A DNA stretch of 7,802 nucleotides from an uncultured Alistipes sp. (lineage in GTDB: Bacteria > Bacteroidota > Bacteroidia > Bacteroidales > Rikenellaceae): NCBI GenBank assembly GCA_900769745.1, contig CAAGHX010000001.1, positions 1 to 7,802 on the forward strand, read 5' to 3'. Below, piece after piece: positions 1-6,065 of this stretch (positions are counted from its first letter, which is position 1; the number at the start of each line of letters is the position of its first letter). A program made the translations under genes and the position numbers. The notes under the pieces are model-generated. The model was not told where the DNA came from. It ran no database searches and saw only the letters and a list, made by a program, of their open reading frames with translations.

Positions 1-20
1 AAGTATTTACAAAAATTAAA

Positions 21-160
21 ATAAAAATAAAAAAAGAAGTTGTGCCACAGACACCGACAGCACTTGACTGCCCCAAAATAAACCAGTGCCTAGCGGCACA
101 TTCGCATCTGGCACATCGAGCGATTTGGCATAAAATCGGCCATACTGAGTATGTAACTAT
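21..160 (-). other. Short coding-like open frame without a start (possible gene remnant)
   Basis: On the minus strand one frame stays open from about position 157 down to a TAA near 21. It contains a stretch reading SLDVPDANVPLGTGLFWGSQ and ends in a Leu/Phe-rich tail that runs into the AT-rich window edge. A TAG closes it upstream and there is no ATG in the frame, so it is not an intact gene. The residue and codon choice look more protein-like than the surrounding AT-rich DNA, which is why it is listed. It could be the eroded 3' end of a gene, part of a dispersed repeat, or chance. The same bases form small hairpins, so a structured noncoding element is an alternative. I recognise no family. 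Confidence 0.2.
86..153. repeat. Three consecutive small perfect inverted repeats
   Basis: Three perfect hairpins follow one another in under 70 bases. GTGCC at 86-90 pairs with GGCAC at 95-99 around a 4-base loop. CGATTT at 121-126 pairs with AAATCG at 133-138 around a 6-base loop. CATAC at 141-145 pairs with GTATG at 149-153 around a 3-base loop. GGCACA also recurs at 95-100 and 110-115, and TGTGCC occurs at 41-46. This could be a structured RNA on either strand or the residue of a repeat. No promoter or terminator was found that would define a transcript. Confidence 0.3.
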
Positions 161-257
161 ATCTGTTCATCTGCATAGCACATTATAATAAGTGCAAATA
201 TAACGAATATTTTTATTTTTTATAGCGGTATACAGCAAAAAAGAACAAGATTTTGGT

Positions 258-265
258 TATATTTG
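258..265 (+). promoter_or_regulatory. Candidate -7 promoter element for the MBL lipoprotein gene
   Basis: TATATTTG matches the Bacteroidota -7 consensus TAnnTTTG exactly and lies upstream of the lipoprotein gene. Initiation would fall near 272 and give a leader of about 100 bases. No clear TTTG/TTG-type -33 element sits at the usual spacing, and the region is AT-rich enough for chance matches, so confidence is modest. Confidence 0.3.
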
Positions 266-280
266 TTAGACAAAAATGGG

Positions 281-337
281 TTGCAAAACCTTTACAAAAC
301 TTTTTGCAAGCTGAGCAACACCACTACCAAAGGTAGT
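281..337 (+). promoter_or_regulatory. Two hairpins in the 5' leader of the MBL lipoprotein gene
   Basis: TTGCAAAA at 281-288 is perfectly complementary to TTTTGCAA at 302-309 across a 13-base spacer. ACTACC at 323-328 pairs with GGTAGT at 332-337 around an AAA loop. Both lie between the candidate -7 element and the ATG at 374, so they would be in the mRNA leader. Neither is followed by a U-tract, which argues against a terminator. They may affect mRNA stability or translation, or the first may be a protein-binding dyad. Confidence 0.35.
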
Positions 338-373
338 ATAGCCCCAAAACCGATATTACAAAACATCAAAATT

Positions 374-1609
374 ATGAAGAAACTTCTATTTTTAGCCGCT
401 ATTTCGATGTTGGCTTGTTCGCCAGCCGAGAAGGTGGGTGAGCCATACCCAGGCTGGAGAAGCGGAGAGTTGGATATCCACTTCATCTACACAGGTCGCG
501 GAGAGTCGGTTTTCCACATCTTCCCCGACGCAACGACAATGCTTATCGACGCGGGCGATTATGAGGCTTCGGTGCCTATGACCGACCCCAAACCCGACCT
601 TTCTCGCAAGGCTGGAGAGTGGGTGGCTCGCTACATTGACAGAATAAACCCAAGCGGCAAAGAGATTGATTATCTGATGATTTCGCACTTCCACGACGAC
701 CATACGGGCGATGTTTCGATTGATGCTCCTATGACTACGGGACGTGGCGAGGATTACAAGCTCATTGGCGTTGCCGAGGTGGGTGAGACCATGCGTTTCA
801 AGCACTTTATCGACCGAGGTTATCCCGACTATAACTATCCAAGAAAAATCAGCGACCCACACACCGACAATTACCTGAAATTTGCGAAATATCACAAACA
901 GAAATATGGCGCAACGCAGGAGCCATTCAAGGTGGGTGCGCTCAACCAGATTGCACTCAAAAACAGACCTTTGTGGTATTCACGATCGTTCTCGATTCGC
1001 AACATCGCAGCCAACGGCGAGGTGTGGAACGGCGAGGAGGGCAAGACCACACGCTACTATGACCTTCATCCCGACAACACTAGCGGTTATGTAAACGAGA
1101 ACACGCAGAGCATAGCCATCCGCATCGACTATGGTCCATTCTCATACTTTACGGGTGGCGACATAACTCATTCGCTGAAGAATGCCGAGGGCGAGAGCGT
1201 CAACATCGAAGCCAAGGCGGGAGAGGTGTGCGGCGAAGTGGATGTCTGCAAGTGCAACCACCACGCCTACAAAGATGCTATGCACCCCGATTTTCTGCGT
1301 AGCGTGAAGGCCAAGGCCTATGTCGATGCAGTTTGGGACCAGTACCACACCCAGCCAGCCATCATCGAGCGCATACTCTCGCAGGATATTTATAAAGGTG
1401 AGAGAATGTTCTACACTCAATACATCGTGGATAAAGCTCGCAAAGAGCACGCCGACAAGGAGTGGATGAAGGGCGTGTGCCCATACAATGGCCACATAGT
1501 TGTAAAGGCCTACGACAAGGGCCGCAAATACAAGATTTATCGCCTCTCGGCCGAGGATGAGCAGATGACAATTCAGGCTATCTACGGACCATTTGACAGC
1601 AGTAAATAA
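374..1609 (+). CDS. Lipoprotein with ComEC-type metallo-beta-lactamase domain
   Basis: This is a predicted exported hydrolase of the metallo-beta-lactamase (MBL) superfamily, 411 residues. The ATG at 374 was chosen because it opens with a clean lipoprotein signal: MKK, a hydrophobic core, then lipobox MLAC with the acylated Cys at residue 15. The frame extends upstream only through a TTG and would bury that signal. MBL motifs appear in order: IDAG at 58-61, the metal-binding HFHDDH at 105-110 (HxHxDH), GGD at 261-263 and NHH at 295-297. SHFHDDHTGD and the late His-His motif resemble the C-terminal domain of ComEC/Rec2. There is no ComEC membrane channel, so a role in DNA uptake cannot be assumed. 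The protein is probably anchored in the periplasm or outer membrane, with a phosphodiester or nucleotide as a possible substrate. It stands alone, converges on the LuxR gene, and ends at a strong terminator. The family is secure; the substrate is unknown. Confidence 0.85.
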   Translation: MKKLLFLAAISMLACSPAEKVGEPYPGWRSGELDIHFIYTGRGESVFHIFPDATTMLIDAGDYEASVPMTDPKPDLSRKAGEWVARYIDRINPSGKEIDYLMISHFHDDHTGDVSIDAPMTTGRGEDYKLIGVAEVGETMRFKHFIDRGYPDYNYPRKISDPHTDNYLKFAKYHKQKYGATQEPFKVGALNQIALKNRPLWYSRSFSIRNIAANGEVWNGEEGKTTRYYDLHPDNTSGYVNENTQSIAIRIDYGPFSYFTGGDITHSLKNAEGESVNIEAKAGEVCGEVDVCKCNHHAYKDAMHPDFLRSVKAKAYVDAVWDQYHTQPAIIERILSQDIYKGERMFYTQYIVDKARKEHADKEWMKGVCPYNGHIVVKAYDKGRKYKIYRLSAEDEQMTIQAIYGPFDSSK

Positions 1610-1612
1610 ATA

Positions 1613-1644
1613 AAAAAACTGGGGCTTAAAAGTCCCAGTTTTTT
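1613..1644. terminator. Bidirectional intrinsic terminator between convergent genes
   Basis: AAAAAACTGGG at 1613-1623 pairs perfectly with CCCAGTTTTTT at 1634-1644. The loop bases can extend the stem further (GGGGCT with AGTCCC, including one G-U pair). A run of T follows on the plus strand, and A-rich sequence precedes the stem and becomes a T-run on the minus strand. It starts 3 bases after the lipoprotein stop and lies 15 bases beyond the LuxR stop, so it can end both convergent transcripts. Confidence 0.88.
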
Positions 1645-1659
1645 ATTCATCTCTAACTC

Positions 1660-2253
1660 TTAAAGTGTAACGTCTGTAGCATCCAACAGATTATTCAGCA
1701 ACGCATAGACCGTAAGACCCGCCACCGACTTTATGCCAGTCTTGTGGGCAATGTTTTTGCGGTGCGACATAACCGTATGGATTGAGATATTGAGCTTGTC
1801 GGCTATCTCTTTATTAGCCAAGCCCTTCGCCACCAATACCAGCACATCGCGTTCACGCTCAGAGAGTTCGTGGCTGTCGCTATAAGGATTCGTCTGACTC
1901 TGCTCGATAGCATTCTCCAGTTTACGCAGCAACTGCTCGCGCGAGTCATATATGTTAATCACAGCATCAAATCCACGCGCCACCTCGTCATCGCAAACCG
2001 TAGTTGAAAGCATCACCAAAGCCACATTTTGCAGCTCGGCATAGGCATACCTCACACTTTGCGACAAAGCAGCAACCAGCTGAGAGCCGACAATCACTAC
2101 ATCGGGCGACAACATAGGCATTCTATCCGATAGAGCACGCATATTGCTAGCAGTATAGACCACCTCATATTCACTGCTCTCGAGTAGCGACCTTAACCCC
2201 TCACATATAATCTCCGATGGCTCAACAATAGCCACTTTAACCACTCTTCTCAT
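1660..2253 (-). CDS. LuxR-type regulator with degenerate receiver domain
   Basis: A 197-residue DNA-binding regulator laid out like NarL/FixJ response regulators. Residues 1-115 resemble a receiver domain (VKVAIVEPSE at the first strand, PDVVIVGSQ at the third). The C-terminal helix-turn-helix, about 129-194, is a textbook LuxR domain: LSERERDVL, KGLANKEIADKLNIS, HTVMSHRKNI and KTGIKS. The Asp that normally accepts phosphate is Gly56. The first acidic pair reads Glu11-Pro12, and the usual late Lys is replaced (Ile101 in my alignment). It should therefore not work by ordinary phosphorelay. The ATG at 2253 lies 2 bases past the stop of the hemerythrin-like gene, so translation is probably coupled. 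As the last gene of the feoAB operon it may regulate iron or nitrosative/oxidative stress genes, which is inferred from context only. The fold is confident; the target genes are unknown. Confidence 0.88.
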   Translation of the reverse strand: MRRVVKVAIVEPSEIICEGLRSLLESSEYEVVYTASNMRALSDRMPMLSPDVVIVGSQLVAALSQSVRYAYAELQNVALVMLSTTVCDDEVARGFDAVINIYDSREQLLRKLENAIEQSQTNPYSDSHELSERERDVLVLVAKGLANKEIADKLNISIHTVMSHRKNIAHKTGIKSVAGLTVYALLNNLLDATDVTL

Positions 2254-2255
2254 CG

Positions 2256-2966
2256 CTACTTACTCTCTGCATTTATAACCACAGGGGCCAATATTCTCAT
2301 CTCAAGCATCGTGTGCTTTAGCAGCTCCTCGCGCAATGCAAAAATATCGAACAACAAATCACATCGCTGACGAGTAGAGCACGCCTCGGGCAGATACTTT
2401 ATAACGATACTCTTTATATCGTCAATCTTATCGCACACATCGGTATGGTTATCCACAAAATCACACATCGTCGCAACAGCCTCGCCCTTGCCCGATATTA
2501 CACTCTCGACATAAGGAAACATCTCCTGCTCCTCATACTGTAAATGCGACTTTACCTCCTCTTCATAGCCATGATAGAACTGTCGAAGGATAGCCCGCTG
2601 CGACTCTTCGCAGAGCTGCAAGACTCGCTCGAAACCATCTGCAATTTTAGGCATCAGGGAGTCGATATAGTAACGATGTGAAGCTCGCAGATATTGCAAA
2701 AGATGTGGCAAGTCCGACACCTTCAGAGCATCGACATTAGGCAGGTAATCAGCCTCGATATAGGTGCGGCAAATCATCAAAAACAGCTCCACCGACATAT
2801 TGCAACGTCGGCACATCTCCTCGATGGAGATATCGCCATAAGGAAGCTGAATATCAAGCCTTTGAAAAATAGGCAACAGGCGATAATCGACATCGATAAG
2901 CTCGATTATCTTCATATCCTTCGAGAGGATAGCCTGGTTCAATATATCGCTCTTAAAACTCCTCAT
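2256..2966 (-). CDS. Hemerythrin-domain di-iron protein, RIC/ScdA/YtfE-like
   Basis: A cytoplasmic all-helical protein of 236 residues with no signal peptide or membrane segment. The region from about 95 to 228 fits a hemerythrin four-helix bundle. Candidate iron ligands are His97, His141 with Glu145 (HxxxE), His174, and His218 with Glu222 (HxxxE), the set used by RIC (YtfE/ScdA) proteins that repair iron-sulfur clusters after nitric oxide or oxidative damage. Residues about 20-60 resemble the ScdA N-terminal domain (IFQRLDIQLPYGDISIEEMC). Where that domain normally has Cys-Cys-Gly-Gly, this protein has Pro42-Tyr43-Gly-Asp, so the paired Cys is missing. The gene begins 11 bases after the feoAB stop and ends 2 bases before the LuxR gene, so the three are almost certainly co-transcribed. 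The role could be iron donation or repair, O2/NO sensing, or a signal input to the regulator. The di-iron fold is confident; the exact function is inferred. Confidence 0.85.
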   Translation of the reverse strand: MRSFKSDILNQAILSKDMKIIELIDVDYRLLPIFQRLDIQLPYGDISIEEMCRRCNMSVELFLMICRTYIEADYLPNVDALKVSDLPHLLQYLRASHRYYIDSLMPKIADGFERVLQLCEESQRAILRQFYHGYEEEVKSHLQYEEQEMFPYVESVISGKGEAVATMCDFVDNHTDVCDKIDDIKSIVIKYLPEACSTRQRCDLLFDIFALREELLKHTMLEMRILAPVVINAESK

Positions 2967-2977
2967 AATCTACAATT

Positions 2978-5443
2978 TTACAGGCCCAGCCACATTCCCA
3001 GGTGGAAGGCTACAAATGCCAGCACCCAAGCAAGCAAGGTGTTATAAACCACAGAAAGAGCTGCCCATCGCCAACCGCCAGTCTCATTAGCTATAGCCAT
3101 AACGGTAGCCAGGCAAGGCAGGTACAACAGAATGAATATAATCATCGCCAGAGCTCCTGCTCTTGAATAGTTTCCCGACGAGAGCAACTTCTCGGAAAGG
3201 GTAGTATTGTATGAATCGGAATCCTCCACAGAGTAGAGTACGCCCAATGTAGATACAACAATCTCCTTTGCCGACACACCTGTCAACACAGCCACACTCG
3301 CACGCCAATCCATACCCAAAGGACGCATCACAGGCTCGATGAAACGGCCTATCCTACCCAAGTAAGAATTCTCCAGCTGAGCCTTTGCTACAGCCATCTC
3401 GTTTGCGCTATGCTCAACTTCGGCGACAACAACATCGCCTACATTGTTCTCAGCAGCCGAATCCGCAACCAACTCGGTAGCAACAACTCGCTGCTCGGCA
3501 GTTTGCTCATGACGAGGGAAGTAGCTCAAGAACCAAATAACCACCGCAGCCACCAAAATCAAGCCTCCAATCTTACGCAGATACTGCTCAGAACGCTCCC
3601 ACATGTGGCGCAGGGTGGCATTGAGTGTTGGGATACGATAGGGTGGCAACTCCATAACAAATGGAGTCTCATCCTTGCCAAACATAAAACGGCGCAACAA
3701 TCGTGCAGTCAAAATAGCTACCACGCAACCCAATATATAGATTCCGAATAGCATCACACCAGCACACTCAGGGAAGAATGTCGCCGACAATAATACAAAG
3801 ACTGGCAGTCGCGCGCTACACGACATAAAAGGATTAATCAAGATGGTTATCAGACGACTACTGCGACTCTCGATTGTACGTGTTGCCATAATAGCTGGCA
3901 CGTTGCAGCCAAAACCCATAACCAACGGTATAAACGACTTACCGTGCAGGCCCGCCAAGTGCATCAGCTTATCCATAATAAACGCCGCACGAGCCATATA
4001 TCCCGAATCCTCCATAATTGATATAAACAGATAGAGAATAAGGATATTTGGAAGGAACACCACCACCGAGCCTACGCCTCCGATAATTCCATCGACCAAC
4101 AAATCTCTGAGTGGGCCATCGCTCATCATTCCGCCAATAAGCTCGCTAAGCCAACCAAATCCAGCCTCAATCCACGCCTGAGGATAGGCACCAAGGGTGA
4201 ATGTTGACCAAAACATCAAGAACATCATCGCCAAGAAGAGCGGAAATCCTAGATATCGGTGGGTAACAATTCTATCGATAAGCGACGTCTTGTCGCCAGT
4301 ACTCTTTTTATTTCCAGCCACGAAAGTCTCAGCCAAAGCACCCTCGATAAATCCATACTTCTCGTTGGTGATTGCACTCTCAACATCCTCATCCAAAGCT
4401 GTAATGATTCGTGCAGCGCCCTTCACGCTGCGGGTTTTCCACTCGGTGAAATGCTCGCTGGCCTTGAGCATACTCATCACGCTGCTGTCGCCCTCCAGCA
4501 TCTTAATTGCCCAATAGCGGGGAGGGAAACACTTTGGAAGCTCCTCGATATTTTGCTTCATCAGCTTAGAGAGAGATTTAATCTCGGTCTCGATTGATGA
4601 AGAGTAGTTGATATGGATATGACGCACCTTGGGATTCTGGTTCTCATAAGTGAGAATAACCTCGTCGAGCAGAGTATTAAGGCCCTTACCATCGCGAGCC
4701 ACCACAGGTACCACAGGCACACCTATCATTCGACCCAACTGCTCATAATCGAGGTGAGCACCGCTACTCTCCAACTCGTCGTACATATTGAGCGCCACAA
4801 CCATCTTGGGGTTGAGGTCGATAAGCTCGGTTGTAAGGTAGAGATTTCGCTCAAGATTCGATGCTACCACCGCATTGATTACCACATCAGGCAACTCATT
4901 AATCAAGTGCTGACGCACATACAACTCCTCGGGGGTATAGGCCGACAGAGCATATGTTCCAGGCAGGTCGGTGATATTGATTTTGTAGCCTTTGTATTTG
5001 AATGAACCCAACTTGGCATCAACCGTTACGCCACTATAATTTCCGACGTGTTCGTGACCACCCGAAAGGGCATTGAAGAGCGATGTTTTGCCGCTATTAG
5101 GATTACCGACCAGCGCCACATTTATCTCGCGAATCTTCTCATTTACTGCATATTGAATATCCTCATCGTGGGGCGAAGTGGAGAGTCCATCTCCTGTAGG
5201 CAGAATAGCTCGGGCCTCTTCAATAGTGAGCACCTCGACCATCGCCGCCTCGCTTCTGCGAAGCGACACCTCGTAGCCCATAATTCCATATTTGATAGGG
5301 TCGCGCAGTGGGGCATTCAGCACTGATACAACACGCTGGCCACGCACAAATCCCATCTCCAAGATTCTGCGACGAAAGCCTCCGTGTCCCAGCACTTTAA
5401 TCACCACGGCCGATTCACCTGTTTTCAAGTCTGATAATAGCAT
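2978..5443 (-). CDS. feoB: Fused FeoA-FeoB ferrous iron transporter
   Basis: Inner-membrane Fe(II) importer of 821 residues. An SH3-like FeoA domain occupies about 1-75 (KTGESAVVIKVLGHGGFRRR, LEMGF). A linker leads to a G domain with P-loop GNPNSGKTS at 113-121, switch GVT at 138-140, DLPG at 159-162 and NMYD at 219-222. The membrane half starts near 397 and includes the conserved gate stretch GFGCNVPAIMATR at 510-522, with Cys513, and GVSAKEIVVST at 722-732. Between two membrane segments a hydrophilic loop of about 50 residues (645-695) is rich in Glu, Ala and Val and looks longer than usual. The ATG at 5443 is preferred because AGGA lies about 10 bases upstream and the FeoA domain begins at once; the frame extends only to a TTG at 5473, which overlaps the proposed -7 element. 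FeoA-FeoB fusions are common in Bacteroidota. It is the first gene of an operon with the hemerythrin-like and LuxR genes. Confidence 0.97.
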   Translation of the reverse strand: MLLSDLKTGESAVVIKVLGHGGFRRRILEMGFVRGQRVVSVLNAPLRDPIKYGIMGYEVSLRRSEAAMVEVLTIEEARAILPTGDGLSTSPHDEDIQYAVNEKIREINVALVGNPNSGKTSLFNALSGGHEHVGNYSGVTVDAKLGSFKYKGYKINITDLPGTYALSAYTPEELYVRQHLINELPDVVINAVVASNLERNLYLTTELIDLNPKMVVALNMYDELESSGAHLDYEQLGRMIGVPVVPVVARDGKGLNTLLDEVILTYENQNPKVRHIHINYSSSIETEIKSLSKLMKQNIEELPKCFPPRYWAIKMLEGDSSVMSMLKASEHFTEWKTRSVKGAARIITALDEDVESAITNEKYGFIEGALAETFVAGNKKSTGDKTSLIDRIVTHRYLGFPLFLAMMFLMFWSTFTLGAYPQAWIEAGFGWLSELIGGMMSDGPLRDLLVDGIIGGVGSVVVFLPNILILYLFISIMEDSGYMARAAFIMDKLMHLAGLHGKSFIPLVMGFGCNVPAIMATRTIESRSSRLITILINPFMSCSARLPVFVLLSATFFPECAGVMLFGIYILGCVVAILTARLLRRFMFGKDETPFVMELPPYRIPTLNATLRHMWERSEQYLRKIGGLILVAAVVIWFLSYFPRHEQTAEQRVVATELVADSAAENNVGDVVVAEVEHSANEMAVAKAQLENSYLGRIGRFIEPVMRPLGMDWRASVAVLTGVSAKEIVVSTLGVLYSVEDSDSYNTTLSEKLLSSGNYSRAGALAMIIFILLYLPCLATVMAIANETGGWRWAALSVVYNTLLAWVLAFVAFHLGMWLGL

Positions 5444-5470
5444 ATTTTCGTCCTGTTCGTATTTTTGGTA

Positions 5471-5503
5471 CAAAAATACAATTTTTTTGCGACATTTACC
5501 AAT
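5471..5503 (-). promoter_or_regulatory. Candidate promoter of the feoAB operon
   Basis: Read on the minus strand, TATTTTTG (plus-strand 5471-5478) matches the Bacteroidota -7 consensus TAnnTTTG. ATTGG (5499-5503) lies 20 bases upstream and is an acceptable -33 TTG element. Initiation would fall near 5465 and give a leader of only about 20 bases containing AGGA before the ATG at 5443. Position and spacing fit well, but the region is AT-rich. Confidence 0.5.
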
Positions 5504-5550
5504 CCCTGATTTTAGTGAATTGATTTACTTAATTCCCTACATTATGCGAT

Positions 5551-5567
5551 TGTGTGATTTTCACACA
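5551..5567. promoter_or_regulatory. Perfect dyad, candidate operator upstream of feoAB
   Basis: TGTGTGA at 5551-5557 and TCACACA at 5561-5567 are perfect inverted copies around TTT. The half-site TGTGA resembles CRP/FNR-family half-sites, but the spacing is 3 rather than 6, so it is not a standard CRP site. It lies roughly 85-100 bases upstream of the proposed feo start. A possible plus-strand promoter overlaps it: TTG at 5550-5552, then CATCTTTG at 5573-5580, one mismatch from TAnnTTTG. It could regulate transcription in either direction. Confidence 0.4.
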
Positions 5568-5649
5568 TTCACCATCTTTGCAACAGGAAAAATTCAAAAC
5601 GGATTTTAACTATAAGATGAGTTTATTTTGTTTGTTTTATGAATAGATT

Positions 5650-5723
5650 TCAAGGGTCACGTCCGAGAGGCCGGGGCCCTTGATTGATTAAAATCCTCTG
5701 GCTCCAAGAAAGCGACAAGCCAG
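5650..5723. other. GC-rich double hairpin element in AT-rich DNA
   Basis: TCAAGGG at 5650-5656 pairs perfectly with CCCTTGA at 5677-5683, and the stem extends by a G-U and a C-G pair. Inside it, CC-GAGA-GG at 5663-5670 forms a mini-stem with a GNRA-type loop. Directly downstream CTGGCT at 5698-5703 pairs with AGCCAG at 5718-5723. The sharp rise in GC over the flanks suggests selected RNA structure, either a small RNA or a leader element. Neither hairpin has a T-run after it on either strand, so it is not a simple terminator. The family is not recognised and the strand is uncertain. Confidence 0.35.
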
Positions 5724-6027
5724 CACCAATAAAATAGATAAACAATAAAAATATACCATTAAATACATCTTCACAAAACCGGTTGATTTAGCCAACGTAA
5801 GACCACTTTATATAATCAATTATAACATTCTATAATATAACAGTTTGTAATATTTGATATAAAGTTATTCTTTAAGCAATAAAATCGCCAAAACAATATC
5901 CAAACCGATAAAATATCAATATTTACCAAACTACAAATATTTATCTGTTTCTCTATAATGTACAAAAATACAAAAGTTAAGCAGTAGCAAAAGCGGACAA
6001 ATTGTTGATATTTTTTACATATATTTC

Positions 6028-6059
6028 TTTCCATTTTCGAAGAAAAAAATGTATCTTTG
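6028..6059 (+). promoter_or_regulatory. Candidate promoter of the purE-purL transcript
   Basis: TATCTTTG at 6052-6059, followed by CAGAG, is an exact match to the Bacteroidota -7 consensus TAnnTTTG. A weak TTTCC lies about 20 bases upstream, near 6028, as a -33 element. No other good promoter sits closer to purE, so transcription probably starts near 6065 and leaves a leader of about 255 bases. Confidence 0.55.
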
Positions 6060-6065
6060 CAGAGA

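Larger units (their letters stand above)
5474..6051. other. Long intergenic region, mostly AT-rich, no convincing gene
   Basis: Between feoAB and the purE promoter there is no supportable coding region. Open frames here are AT-driven and resemble no known protein. The region holds the feo promoter, the TGTGTGA dyad and a GC-rich hairpin element near 5650-5723. From about 5724 to 6045 it is very AT-rich, with poly-A/T runs and no clear repeats. A minus-strand TATTTTTG match at 5963-5970 is probably chance. Confidence 0.6.

Noticed and set aside
263..373. Upstream extension of the MBL lipoprotein reading frame by 37 codons
   Set aside because: It starts at TTG, overlaps the candidate -7 element, and would bury a clear lipoprotein signal peptide that begins at the ATG at 374.
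374..1609. Competence protein ComEC
   Set aside because: Only the MBL domain is present; the membrane channel and the DNA-binding OB domain are absent and a lipoprotein signal is present instead.
5444..5473. Ten-codon N-terminal extension of FeoAB from a TTG at 5473
   Set aside because: The ATG at 5443 has AGGA at a suitable distance and begins directly with the FeoA domain; the TTG overlaps the proposed promoter.
5963..5991. Minus-strand promoter-like pair (TATTTTTG with TTTG 17 bases upstream)
   Set aside because: The DNA is so AT-rich that such matches are expected by chance, and no gene or clear RNA follows for several hundred bases.
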